This document shows positions 1-8,504 of a DNA stretch of 62,006 nt, in pieces. The first letter of the stretch is position 1, and the number at the start of each line of letters is the position of its first letter. Origin of the DNA: Flavobacteriaceae bacterium (lineage in GTDB: Bacteria > Bacteroidota > Bacteroidia > Flavobacteriales > Flavobacteriaceae); the NCBI GenBank assembly GCA_012959395.1, contig DUDG01000039.1, positions 1 to 62,006 on the forward strand, in the 5' to 3' direction. The position numbers and the translations under genes are program-made. Under the pieces are notes generated by a model that saw only the letters and a list, made by a program, of their open reading frames with translations, made no database searches and was not told where the DNA came from.

Positions 1-246
1 GTATAAGCCACTGTCGTATTCAGCTTGTAGTTTGTTTAATCTGAATTCCGCCTTTATTTCAACTTCTTTGTTGTGTTGTTTCTGTTTAGTTCCTTTAGGA
101 CTAACCCATAAGAACATTTTTAATGATTCACGAATTCTATCAGGTTTTCGTACATCCTTAATAATCTTATAGCCTTTAAAAGTGTTAATGTTTAAATAAT
201 ACTTTGTCTTATCTCTGTTTAAGATTTTAATTAAGGATATTTTCAT
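1..246 (-). CDS. Tyrosine recombinase (integrase), N-terminal part only, runs off the left edge
   Basis: Reading leftward from an ATG at 244-246, 82 codons are open to the window edge. The product begins MKISLIKILNRDKTKYYLNI and includes the stretch LWVSPKGTKQKQHNKEVEIK. In Bacteroidota tyrosine recombinases the N-terminal arm-type DNA-binding region has this kind of short beta-rich start followed by a P-K-...-HNKE segment leading into the SAM-like core-binding domain. The catalytic domain (R-H-R-Y) would lie outside the window, so activity cannot be judged. The gene points away from mnmE and begins only 172 bases past its stop codon, the usual arrangement for an integrase at the end of an integrated element. 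The family call rests on the N-terminus alone. Confidence 0.72.
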   Translation of the reverse strand, partial: MKISLIKILNRDKTKYYLNINTFKGYKIIKDVRKPDRIRESLKMFLWVSPKGTKQKQHNKEVEIKAEFRLNKLQAEYDSGLY

Positions 247-289
247 AACAATTTGATTTCATTATAAAGGTATAAAAAAAATCATAAAG

Positions 290-422
290 TGTTACGCATA
301 GTATCTGTGTAACATTATTGTAACATCAAAAAGTTAAAAGAAAGTATAAAGAATATATAAAGATTAACAGGTTATAACAGTGAAAGTAAAAGAAAAGTAT
401 AAGGTTTGAGTAGTGCTGTTAC
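290..422. repeat. Four copies of TGTTAC/GTAACA between the integrase and mnmE
   Basis: TGTTAC occurs at 290-295 and 417-422, and its reverse complement GTAACA at 309-314 and 320-325. The first two form an inverted pair with a 13-base spacer, and the last copy covers the mnmE stop codon. Clusters of short repeats beside an integrase gene are often recombinase or excisionase sites, or an operator controlling the integrase. That role is inference from position. The rest of the 172-base gap is A/T-rich and holds no other recognisable feature. Confidence 0.4.
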
Positions 423-436
423 TTACCAATACAAAA
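419..436 (-). other. Candidate attachment-site core at the 3' end of mnmE
   Basis: The last 18 bases of mnmE read TTTTGTATTGGTAAGTAA on the coding strand and encode F-C-I-G-K-stop. From memory, Salmonella genomic island SGI1 and related islands use nearly the same 18-base end of trmE (mnmE) as their attachment site. An integrase gene lying just outside this end fits the same arrangement. The matching second copy would be outside the window to the left, so this is a prediction. Confidence 0.45.
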
Positions 437-1801
437 GTTTGCAAAGATATTTCCGAGTACATCATCATTAGTTATTTCTCCAGTAATTTCAGATAAATGA
501 TCTATACTTCTTCTTATATCAACAGAAAGTAAATCACCTGAAACATTATCAACTAGACCTTCATTTACTTCCTCAATAGCTCTTAGCGCCTTTATTAAAG
601 CTTCGTAGTGCCTAGAATTACTAATTACTATGTCTGTATATGGATTTAATAATTCAACTTCATTAATTAGTCTTATTTTGAGTGATTCAACTGATTTTGC
701 ATCAGTTGCTTCAATTTCAAGTAATTGAGATTTACTTATAGATTTTATGTCATCTAACAATTTAGAATTTTGATTAATTAAATCAATTTTGTTTCTGACC
801 AAAATAATTGAAAGATCGTCTCTTTTAAAATTATTTATACTTGATTTAATCTCATTAACATTAGTGTCGTTAGCGTCAAATAGATAAAGTAAAATTTTAG
901 CATTTTTTATTTTATTTATTGTTTTTTCTATTCCTTTAGATTCTATAAAGTCTGTTGTTTCTCTTAATCCAGCTGTATCTGTAAACCTAAAATTGATCCC
1001 CTGAATTATTAATGAATCTTCGATGCTATCTCTAGTAGTGCCAGGAATTTCTGAAACTATTGCTTTTTCATCATTAAGTAATGTGTTTAATAAGGATGAT
1101 TTTCCTGCATTTGGTTTTCCAGCTATAGCAACTGAAATACCATTTTTTAAAACATTTCCAGATTGAAAGGAGTTTATAAGTGTGTTTAATTCTAATTTGA
1201 TTTTATTAGTTAGTTTTTTAAATTCATCTCTTTCAACAAATTCAACATCTTCTTGAGAAAAATCTAACTCAAGTTCAATCATTGAAGAGAAGTGTAATAA
1301 TTCAGCTCTTAATTTTTTTAAATCATCACTAAATCCACTTTTCATTTGTTGCATCGCTAATTTATGAGATCCTTCATTTTCCGAAGCTATTAAGTCTGCA
1401 ACTGCTTCAGCCTGATTAAGGTCCATTTTACCATTAAGAAAGGCTCTTAAAGTAAATTCTCCTGGATTAGCAACTCTAATTCCATTATCAATAAATAAAT
1501 TGATTATTTCTTTTTGGATATATGTTGAGCCATGACATGAAATTTCAATAGTGTTTTCACCAGTGTAGGAGTGAGGTCCTTTAAATAAAGTTACTAATAC
1601 TTCATCTAATTGATGTCCTTTTTTTATTAAATGACCTAAATGAACTGTATGGGAATCCTGCTTTGATAAAAGCTTGTTATTTTTAGCTTTAAATACTTTT
1701 TCAGTGACTGAAATGGATTCTTTTCCAGAAATTCTTAAAACTGAAATTGCTCCAAGACCATTTGGCGTAGCTAATGCTATAATTGTATCTTGGTTAGTCA
1801 T
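419..1801 (-). CDS. mnmE: tRNA modification GTPase MnmE (TrmE)
   Basis: MnmE works with MnmG to modify the wobble uridine (C5 position) of certain tRNAs. The 460-residue protein has the family's usual length. An N-terminal folate-binding domain (about 1-120) is followed by a helical domain holding a Ras-like G domain: P-loop GKPNAGKS at 228-235, EIPGTTRD at 251-258 and DTAG at 275-278. It ends in the conserved C-I-G-K motif whose Cys takes part in catalysis, so the 3' end is intact despite the adjacent integrase. The ATG at 1799-1801 overlaps the stop of the upstream acyltransferase-like gene by one base, suggesting co-transcription. Identification is secure. Confidence 0.97.
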   Translation of the reverse strand: MTNQDTIIALATPNGLGAISVLRISGKESISVTEKVFKAKNNKLLSKQDSHTVHLGHLIKKGHQLDEVLVTLFKGPHSYTGENTIEISCHGSTYIQKEIINLFIDNGIRVANPGEFTLRAFLNGKMDLNQAEAVADLIASENEGSHKLAMQQMKSGFSDDLKKLRAELLHFSSMIELELDFSQEDVEFVERDEFKKLTNKIKLELNTLINSFQSGNVLKNGISVAIAGKPNAGKSSLLNTLLNDEKAIVSEIPGTTRDSIEDSLIIQGINFRFTDTAGLRETTDFIESKGIEKTINKIKNAKILLYLFDANDTNVNEIKSSINNFKRDDLSIILVRNKIDLINQNSKLLDDIKSISKSQLLEIEATDAKSVESLKIRLINEVELLNPYTDIVISNSRHYEALIKALRAIEEVNEGLVDNVSGDLLSVDIRRSIDHLSEITGEITNDDVLGNIFANFCIGK

Positions 1802-2925
1802 TAAATCTCTTTTGTGAATGTACTTCTTTTCTTATGTAATACACTTTCGTAATTCTTCCAAAATGCTTGTATTGAATTATTTTCAATAAGTTCTGGGTTT
1901 GTTTCTACTTCTTTAATTCCTCTTTTATTAAACATAGTTTGTAAGTCATTAAATAAAATAGCAGTAACTCCTTTGTTTTGATAATCTGGATGTACACCAA
2001 TTAGATATAGTGAAGCTCTATTATTAAAAATTTGTGATTTTAAAATTCTTAAAAACCCAAATGGAAATAATTTACCATTCATCTTTTTAAGAGCTCTAGA
2101 AAACGAGGGCATTGTAATAGCAAATGCAACTAATTTCCCATCTTTATCAGCAACACTTTTAATAAAATCAGGATGAATATACCTCAAATATCTTTTCTTA
2201 TAATGATCAACTTGGTATTGTTGAATTGGAACAAAAGTTTGAAGAGTATTATAAGTTTGGTTTAATAATTCAAACATTTCATCAAAATAAGGTTCAATTT
2301 CATTTGTTTTTTTAAAATTCAATTGATGAAGATTGTAACGCTTCATTATTATATCGGAAAATCTTTTTACTTTTTTTGGAGCTTTCTGTTCATCAAATAT
2401 TTGAATTCTATATTCAACCCATTCAGCTAGCTTCTTCATTTTTAATTTTTCAAGATGTTCCTTTTGGTATGTATTATGATACCAAGTTATCATAGTGCTT
2501 AATTCATTAAAACCATGAGTCAGTAAACCTGCTTTATCCATATTTGAAAAACCTACAGGCCCTTCAATAAAAGACAACTTTCTTTCCTTGCCAAACTCTA
2601 TAACTGCTTCAATTAGTTTTTTTGAAACTTTTAAGTCATCAATTACATCATACCAACCAAAACGTACTTTGTTTTTATTTTGCTCTTTAACCTCTAACCA
2701 ATTAACTATTGCAGCTATTCTTCCAACAATTTCATTGTTTTTATATGCTAAAAAATACTCTGCTTCGGCATTTTTAAATACAGGATTTTTTGTTTTATCC
2801 ATCATTTCAAGTTCTTCATTTGAAATAGGAGGGACCCAGTATTTAGAATTTTTATAAAGTTTGAACGGAAAGTTTACAAAAGCTTTATAATCTTCTAATG
2901 TTGTAGCTATTTTTATAAAAATCAT
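1801..2925 (-). CDS. GNAT-like acyltransferase family protein, 374 residues
   Basis: The protein resembles a Bacteroidota family of about 370-390 residues with a GNAT-like fold. An N-terminal half contains AEYFLAYKNNEIVGRIAAIV (about 55-75), typical of a GNAT beta strand pair, and a C-terminal half contains LYLIGVHPDYQNKGVTAILF, which matches the acetyl-CoA binding segment (V-x-P-x-x-x-x-x-G). Homologues have uninformative names in databases and I know no substrate. It overlaps the outer-membrane protein gene upstream by four bases (ATGA type) and mnmE downstream by one base, so the three genes probably form one minus-strand transcript. No signal peptide is seen, so it is presumably cytoplasmic. 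Confidence 0.7.
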   Translation of the reverse strand: MIFIKIATTLEDYKAFVNFPFKLYKNSKYWVPPISNEELEMMDKTKNPVFKNAEAEYFLAYKNNEIVGRIAAIVNWLEVKEQNKNKVRFGWYDVIDDLKVSKKLIEAVIEFGKERKLSFIEGPVGFSNMDKAGLLTHGFNELSTMITWYHNTYQKEHLEKLKMKKLAEWVEYRIQIFDEQKAPKKVKRFSDIIMKRYNLHQLNFKKTNEIEPYFDEMFELLNQTYNTLQTFVPIQQYQVDHYKKRYLRYIHPDFIKSVADKDGKLVAFAITMPSFSRALKKMNGKLFPFGFLRILKSQIFNNRASLYLIGVHPDYQNKGVTAILFNDLQTMFNKRGIKEVETNPELIENNSIQAFWKNYESVLHKKRSTFTKEI

Positions 2926-4025
2926 TTATTTCTTTTAGCAGCTTTTTTAATAGATTTACTTTCTTTTTTGTCAGATTTCTTTTTCTTTTTATCTGATTTT
3001 ATTAAAAGCTTAAACTCTTTTTTTAATTTTTTCTTTTTTTCTTTTTCTTTTTTTATTTCCTCTTTATCAACAGGTATCTCATCTCTATACCAGTCTAGCC
3101 TTGTAGATAAACCAAAATTAAAATACAAATTTCTAGGAGTATTTTTAATATTGGTGCCTATACTAGAATCAAACTGATAATTTCTGTTTAATAAAAACGC
3201 AACACCAAATTTATAATAATTATCTGCGTATATATCATTTTTAATCATTTCGTATTCAATAAATGAAGACCACTTCGGGTTGTTGTAATTATGAGTTAGT
3301 GTAGTTATATGGTTTAAAATAGGATTTTTATCTCCTATTCTATCTAGGGTTATATTGTTAACCAAGACCCATTTTCCGATAAAATGATTTTGAGTTATTA
3401 TACTAGCTTTTGGGCTTATTACATTTTCTGTCATTTTCCAATTAGCCTTATTAAAAAGACTATGATTAAAAATATTGTATTCTGCACTTTTTTTAATAGA
3501 AGTGAAAGGATCATCGTAACTGTATCCGTTTTTTGGAATATAATTAACTCCAGCATAGACAGATAATGCGGGAATAAAATCAACTAATCTAATTATTCTA
3601 TTTTTTTTCCAGCTTAACAAGCTTACGCTATGCCATTTTTTATTTTTAAAAGGATCAAACACAAGATATTTAAACCCTAATGTTTGTTTGTTTAAAAATT
3701 TTTCTTCTATTACATCTTCACTTATAAATTTGTTTATGCTTTTATTTTGATTGTATGTCCCATTAATTATCACTTCTAATTTATTTTTCAAAAATCCATA
3801 ACGAATGATATAATTAAGTTGAGTTTCATTAATGGTTGAATTCTTAAAGTTTACATGACTTAGGTCACTTATTTTACCTCCAATTTCAAATTGAAGAACG
3901 TTTTTGCCTACAGCAAAAGCTCCTTGTGAAGTACCAGGTCTGTTAGAATTTATAGTTTCCGTGTATTGAGAAAATCCTTTAAAACTTAACAGTAAACATA
4001 ATGTTAATATGTATTGCAATTTCAT
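2922..4025 (-). CDS. Outer-membrane beta-barrel protein (phenol MetA-pathway transporter-like) with lysine-rich tail
   Basis: A signal peptide (MKLQYILTLCLLLSFKGFSQ) is followed by ETINSNRPGTSQGAFAVGKN, the typical opening of the Bacteroidota family related to the MetA-pathway phenol degradation transporters. The middle has alternating aromatic and polar strands as in a beta barrel. The last 45 residues or so are unusual: they are mostly Lys, Glu and Ser, with runs such as KKEKEKKKKLKKEFK and KSDKKKKKSDKKESK, and the barrel-like part ends just before them. Substrate is unknown. It is the first gene of a probable transcript leading through the acyltransferase-like gene to mnmE. Confidence 0.68.
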   Translation of the reverse strand: MKLQYILTLCLLLSFKGFSQYTETINSNRPGTSQGAFAVGKNVLQFEIGGKISDLSHVNFKNSTINETQLNYIIRYGFLKNKLEVIINGTYNQNKSINKFISEDVIEEKFLNKQTLGFKYLVFDPFKNKKWHSVSLLSWKKNRIIRLVDFIPALSVYAGVNYIPKNGYSYDDPFTSIKKSAEYNIFNHSLFNKANWKMTENVISPKASIITQNHFIGKWVLVNNITLDRIGDKNPILNHITTLTHNYNNPKWSSFIEYEMIKNDIYADNYYKFGVAFLLNRNYQFDSSIGTNIKNTPRNLYFNFGLSTRLDWYRDEIPVDKEEIKKEKEKKKKLKKEFKLLIKSDKKKKKSDKKESKSIKKAAKRNK

Positions 4026-4124
4026 TGGATGAAAAGATATAAAATTAAATATTATAGAATAACACTAAAATGAATTATTAATTAACTTCATTAATTGTAT
4101 TTTTACTTTTTTTAATATTTACTA

Positions 4125-4358
4125 ATGATCACTTTTTTAAAGTTTATTCTTTTTTTTATTATTTTTTCTTATATCCTTAAGAGATTGAGTCCTTATATTT
4201 TAGCATTTGTAATTAAGAGATTTAAAAATAAAATGAAAAATGAAATGAAAAATAAATTTCAAAATATGAATGAAGAATTTAATCAAACACAAAAAAAACC
4301 TAAAAAAAGTCAAAAAGAAAAAGTTGGCGAATACATTGATTTTGAAGAATTAGATTAA
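4125..4358 (+). CDS. Small membrane-anchored DUF4834-like protein
   Basis: This 77-residue protein has one hydrophobic helix at about 3-30, then a Lys/Asn/Gln-rich charged region and the conserved C-terminal motif VGEYIDFEELD. That arrangement matches the Bacteroidota DUF4834 family, whose function is unknown. The stop codon is one base before the start of the YfhO-like gene, so the two are probably translated from one mRNA. The ATG at 4125 is the only sensible start because the hydrophobic segment follows it directly. Confidence 0.72.
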   Translation: MITFLKFILFFIIFSYILKRLSPYILAFVIKRFKNKMKNEMKNKFQNMNEEFNQTQKKPKKSQKEKVGEYIDFEELD

Positions 4359-4359
4359 T

Positions 4360-6756
4360 ATGAATTTAAAATTCTTTAAAAATATAGTCCTTCATTTATT
4401 ATGTATTGTTTTTTTAGCATCACTTTCTTTAACATATTTTTATCCAGTAATATCAAATAAAGGAATTAAGCAACCTGACATTTCCCAATTTACTGGAATG
4501 TCAAAACAAATAGTAGATCATAGAGAAAGTTTTAATGAAGAACCTTATTGGTTGGATAATGCTTTCTTAGGAATGCCATCTTTTCAAGTTAGTGCAATTT
4601 ATCCTTACGATATTTTAAGATTAATCGATCAGTCTATTCGTTTTCTTCCCAGGCCCGCAGATTATTTGTTTTTATACTTGTTATCTTTTTATTTATTAAT
4701 TATTTCTTTAAAAATTAATTATAAGTATGCTTTATTTGGATCTATTGCTTTTGGATTTTCCACTTATTTGATAATTATTTTAGGAGTTGGCCATAATACT
4801 AAAGCACTTGCTATTGGATATTTGCCTTTAATTATAATGGGAGTATTAATGATTTTTAAAAAAGACTTCTTGAAAGGTTTTTTAATAACATCTCTCGCTT
4901 TAGGTCTTCAGATTCACTCAAACCATTATCAAATAACATACTATACCCTGATTGTTATTATAATCATGTTTTTAGTGTTATTTATTGACTTAATAAAAAA
5001 GAAAGATCTTAAAATTTTTTTCTATTGCCTTTCAACATTTACATTTAGTTCTATTATAGCATTAATGATGAATGCTTCAGGTCTTTTGTCTACAAAAGAA
5101 TACTCTGAATTTAGTACTAGAAGTAAAAGTGAAATAACAATAAACCCTGATGGTTCTCAAAAGGAATCATTATCAGGATTGTCTAAAGAATATATTACGG
5201 AATATAGTTACGGAATTTTGGAAAGTATCAACCTGTTTATTCCAAAATTTATGGGTGGGGCTAGTTCAGATAGAATTAGTGACGATTCAAAACTTATGGA
5301 TTTTATTAAAACTTTAGACCCTCAACAAGGTCAACAGGTTTATCAATATTCTAGACTTTATTGGGGGGATCAACCAATTGTAGCTGCTCCAGCATATATT
5401 GGAGCTTCAATTTTATTTATATTTTTTTTAGGACTCTTACTGGTTAAAAATATAAATATGAATTGGCTTTTACCATCAATTGGAATATCGCTTTTATTAT
5501 CCTGGGGAAAGAATTTTGCTTTCTTGACTAACTTAATGATTGACTACTTCCCTTTTTATGACAAATTTAGAGCAGTTTCTTCCATCCAAGTAATATTAGA
5601 GTTTTGTATACCCTTAGTAGCAGTTTTTGGAATTCATAAGTTTTTTTCTGAAAAAATTGATAAAAAAAGCAAGTTAAAAGTTTTATATATTTTAACCGGA
5701 ATTGTATCTTTTTTAACATTAATTGTCTATTTGTTTGGAAATGATTTATTTGATTTTAAATCTAATTTTGAAATATTTTCACAATATCCTGATATTTTAA
5801 ATTTACTAATAGAAGATAGAAAGGCTGTATTGAAAGCAGATGCATTAAGATCTTTTTTAATTGTCTTTGTTTTATTTGTTTTACTACTTACATATCTGAA
5901 AAATATTTTAAACAAAAACTTTGTTATTTATGGAATTATTATTCTGGTTGTTTTCGATCTATGGAGTATTAATAAAGAATATGTTAGTGCTGATCAATTT
6001 GTAAAAAAATCTAATTTAAAAGTGCCTTTTACAATCACTAATGCAGATAAAGCGATTTTACAAGACAATTCTGATTATAGAGTTTTTGAACCAGAGAGAG
6101 GTTTTTCAAATGCTAGAACATCATATTTTCATAAATCAATAGCAGGGTATCATGCTGCTAAACCTAAGCGCATACAAGATCTTTATGACTTTTATATTCT
6201 TAAAGAGAATTTCGATGTATTAAACATGCTAAATGTAAAATATATAATTAAGGAAGATCCAGATAATCCGTTAGGAGTAAGCAGGAATCCTGATAATTTT
6301 GGAAACGCATGGTATGTACACAAGATTATTCATGTAGAAAATTCTGAAAATGAATTACTTTCATTAGCTGAAGTAGACTTAAAAATTAATTCTGTTTCTC
6401 AGAATAATTATTTGAAACTAAAATCTTTTGAATTAGACAGCTTAAATACTATTTCACTAATTTCTAGAACTGCAAACAAATTATTGTACAAATCTAATGC
6501 TTCAACAGATCAATTTGCTGTTTTTTCTGAAGCTTTTTATTATAAAGGTTGGCAAGCTTATATTGATAAGATCCCAGCAGATCATTATAAGGTTAATTAC
6601 TTATTAAGAGGAATGGAAATCCCTAAGGGTACACATGATATTAAGTTTGAATTTAACCCATTGGTTGTGAAAAGAGGATCATTTATTTCTGTTTTTGCTT
6701 ATTTAATTTTATTGCTTGTTTTAGTTAAATTTATTTTAAATAAAAAGTATGTATAA
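4360..6756 (+). CDS. YfhO-family polytopic membrane protein
   Basis: The protein is 798 residues long and rich in hydrophobic helices across about residues 8-550, followed by a soluble C-terminal domain and a last helix near 775-795. The start with YFYPVISNKGIKQPDISQFTGM and the segment ESFNEEPYWLDNAFLGMPSF match YfhO proteins, which in Gram-positive bacteria take part in glycosylating lipoteichoic acid. In Bacteroidota they are large membrane proteins of uncertain role, often beside glycosyltransferases, as here. It overlaps the methyltransferase gene by eight bases. A role in lipid-linked sugar transfer or surface glycan modification is inferred from family and context. Confidence 0.82.
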   Translation: MNLKFFKNIVLHLLCIVFLASLSLTYFYPVISNKGIKQPDISQFTGMSKQIVDHRESFNEEPYWLDNAFLGMPSFQVSAIYPYDILRLIDQSIRFLPRPADYLFLYLLSFYLLIISLKINYKYALFGSIAFGFSTYLIIILGVGHNTKALAIGYLPLIIMGVLMIFKKDFLKGFLITSLALGLQIHSNHYQITYYTLIVIIIMFLVLFIDLIKKKDLKIFFYCLSTFTFSSIIALMMNASGLLSTKEYSEFSTRSKSEITINPDGSQKESLSGLSKEYITEYSYGILESINLFIPKFMGGASSDRISDDSKLMDFIKTLDPQQGQQVYQYSRLYWGDQPIVAAPAYIGASILFIFFLGLLLVKNINMNWLLPSIGISLLLSWGKNFAFLTNLMIDYFPFYDKFRAVSSIQVILEFCIPLVAVFGIHKFFSEKIDKKSKLKVLYILTGIVSFLTLIVYLFGNDLFDFKSNFEIFSQYPDILNLLIEDRKAVLKADALRSFLIVFVLFVLLLTYLKNILNKNFVIYGIIILVVFDLWSINKEYVSADQFVKKSNLKVPFTITNADKAILQDNSDYRVFEPERGFSNARTSYFHKSIAGYHAAKPKRIQDLYDFYILKENFDVLNMLNVKYIIKEDPDNPLGVSRNPDNFGNAWYVHKIIHVENSENELLSLAEVDLKINSVSQNNYLKLKSFELDSLNTISLISRTANKLLYKSNASTDQFAVFSEAFYYKGWQAYIDKIPADHYKVNYLLRGMEIPKGTHDIKFEFNPLVVKRGSFISVFAYLILLLVLVKFILNKKYV

Positions 6757-7309
6757 AAATTTTCCAAAAAAGAGATATAAGAACACTTTAAAAATGCTTA
6801 AAAGTGTTTGTCCAGCACCTTCTACTGTTTTTGATTTAGGAGTTACAAACCCTTTTTCAGAAATCATGAAACAAAATAATTATAAAGTTTATAATACAAA
6901 TGGGGAAGATTTAGATGAAAAACCAAATATTTTAATTCCAAAGGATGTAGATATAGTTACTGGGTTTGAAATTTTAGAACATTTGGTTTCTCCATATCCT
7001 TTACTTAAAAATCTTGATGCTAAAAGAGTTCTTTTAACTGTTCCAATAAATTTATGGTTTGCTAATGCATATAAGAGTAAAACAGACCTTAGAGATAGAC
7101 ATTATCATGAATTTGAGCCATGGCAGTTTGATATGTTAATTGAGAAAGCTGGATGGAAAATAGTTAAAAAAGAGTTTTGGAAAAATCCTTCTTATAAAAT
7201 AGGATTTAGACCTTTATTAAGGAACTTGACAAATAGATATTATGCCGTTTATGCCGAAAGATCAAAAACAGAATATACTAATTATTATAGAGGTGTTCTG
7301 AACCTTTAA
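6749..7309 (+). CDS. SAM-dependent methyltransferase (class I-like)
   Basis: The 186-residue protein contains STVFDLGVTNPFSEIMKQNN (about 26-45), a divergent form of the glycine-rich SAM-binding motif I, then VDIVTGFEILEHLVSPYPLL (about 70-90), the E-x-L-E-H segment of Methyltransf_11/23 enzymes, and LTVPINLWF as motif III. It starts inside the end of the yfhO-like gene and is followed after ten bases by a glycosyltransferase, so methylation of a sugar or glycolipid is a reasonable guess. The missing canonical GxGxG makes the substrate and even activity uncertain. Confidence 0.68.
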   Translation: MYKNFPKKRYKNTLKMLKSVCPAPSTVFDLGVTNPFSEIMKQNNYKVYNTNGEDLDEKPNILIPKDVDIVTGFEILEHLVSPYPLLKNLDAKRVLLTVPINLWFANAYKSKTDLRDRHYHEFEPWQFDMLIEKAGWKIVKKEFWKNPSYKIGFRPLLRNLTNRYYAVYAERSKTEYTNYYRGVLNL

Positions 7310-7319
7310 TCACGTTACT

Positions 7320-8504
7320 ATGAAAATCGGAATGATTCTTGACGCACCCTATCCTCCAGATCCTAGGGTTACTAATGAAGCAAAAGCTTTAATTGATTCT
7401 GGTAATGAAATTTATTTATTCTGTTTGTCTTTTGAAAAAACCTTTAATGATAGAGAGGTTGTTAATGGAATTAATGTGGTTAGGTTTTATTGTACAAATA
7501 TTTTATATAAATTATCTGCTCTAGCCTATACATTTCCATTTTATAAATGGATAATGAGCAAAAAGATAAAGAAATTTATAAATGATTTTAAGATAGAAAC
7601 TATACATATCCATGATTTACAAATAGCTAGTTCTGTTTTTAAAGCCAATTCTTCTTATAATTTAAATGTTACATTGGATTTACATGAAAATAGACCAGAA
7701 ATAATGAAATTCTATAAACATGTAAATAGTATTTTAGGTAAATTATTTATTTCTCCATCTAAATGGAAAAAAGCTGAAGAAAAGTATTGTAAAATTTCTA
7801 ACTCTGTAGTAGTAGTTACTGATCTTGCTAAAAGAGAATTAGTTGATAGAATTAAGATCAATAGTAATAAGGTTATTGTCTTTTCAAATTCTGTTTCAAA
7901 GAGTTTTTATACTAATCCATTTATAAATCAATCTGTTTTAGATAAGTATTCTGATTCATTTGTTTTATTGTATTTAGGAAACACATCAGAAAGAAGAGGC
8001 ATAGATACTGTTTTAAATGCAATGCCAGCTTTAATAATGGATATTCCAAACATTAAGTTAGTTGTAGTTGGTTCAAGCTCATATGATAATAATTTAAAAA
8101 GTTTTGCTTATAAAAACAATATTGAAAATTATATAGATTTTGAAGGTTGGAAGGATGAAAGCCTTTTTCCTTCTTACTTAAAATCAGCTGATTTGGGAAT
8201 TTCACCACTTCATTCAAATATTCATCACGACACAACCTATGCTAATAAAGTTTTTCAATACATGTCTTTTGGCTGTCCCTTGGTTTGTAGCGATGTTAAT
8301 GCTCAAAAGGAGCTTGTTGAAAATTTTGAAGTAGGTGTTTTGTTTAAGTCTAGGGATTCAAGTGATTTTAAAATTAAAGTTAAAAATCTATATAAGAATA
8401 ATGAATTACGTTTAAAAATGAAAAGAAATTGTTTACAAGCTATTGAGAATCATTTAAATAGCGATTTGATTTCAAAAAATCTAGTGAAATATTATGATCA
8501 ATAA
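7320..8504 (+). CDS. Glycosyltransferase, GT4-like (GT-B fold)
   Basis: The protein opens with MKIGMILDAPYPPDPRVTNE, the usual N-terminal donor-independent half of GT-B enzymes in polysaccharide loci (P-D-P-R-V). The C-terminal half has FVLLYLGNTSERRGIDTVLN (about 219-238) and the segment ADLGISPL...TYANKVFQYMSFGCPLVCSD, corresponding to the nucleotide-sugar binding E/N-K-x-x-E/Q region of the GT4 family. At 394 residues it has a normal length. It overlaps the next glycosyltransferase gene by eleven bases. Acceptor and donor cannot be read from sequence; cell-surface glycan assembly is inferred from the neighbouring flippase. Confidence 0.85.
   Translation: MKIGMILDAPYPPDPRVTNEAKALIDSGNEIYLFCLSFEKTFNDREVVNGINVVRFYCTNILYKLSALAYTFPFYKWIMSKKIKKFINDFKIETIHIHDLQIASSVFKANSSYNLNVTLDLHENRPEIMKFYKHVNSILGKLFISPSKWKKAEEKYCKISNSVVVVTDLAKRELVDRIKINSNKVIVFSNSVSKSFYTNPFINQSVLDKYSDSFVLLYLGNTSERRGIDTVLNAMPALIMDIPNIKLVVVGSSSYDNNLKSFAYKNNIENYIDFEGWKDESLFPSYLKSADLGISPLHSNIHHDTTYANKVFQYMSFGCPLVCSDVNAQKELVENFEVGVLFKSRDSSDFKIKVKNLYKNNELRLKMKRNCLQAIENHLNSDLISKNLVKYYDQ

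Noticed and set aside
2960-3060. Run of K/E/S codons near the end of the outer-membrane protein as a DNA repeat
   Set aside because: The stretch is A-rich and codon-biased but contains no regular repeated unit, so it is described as a protein tail.
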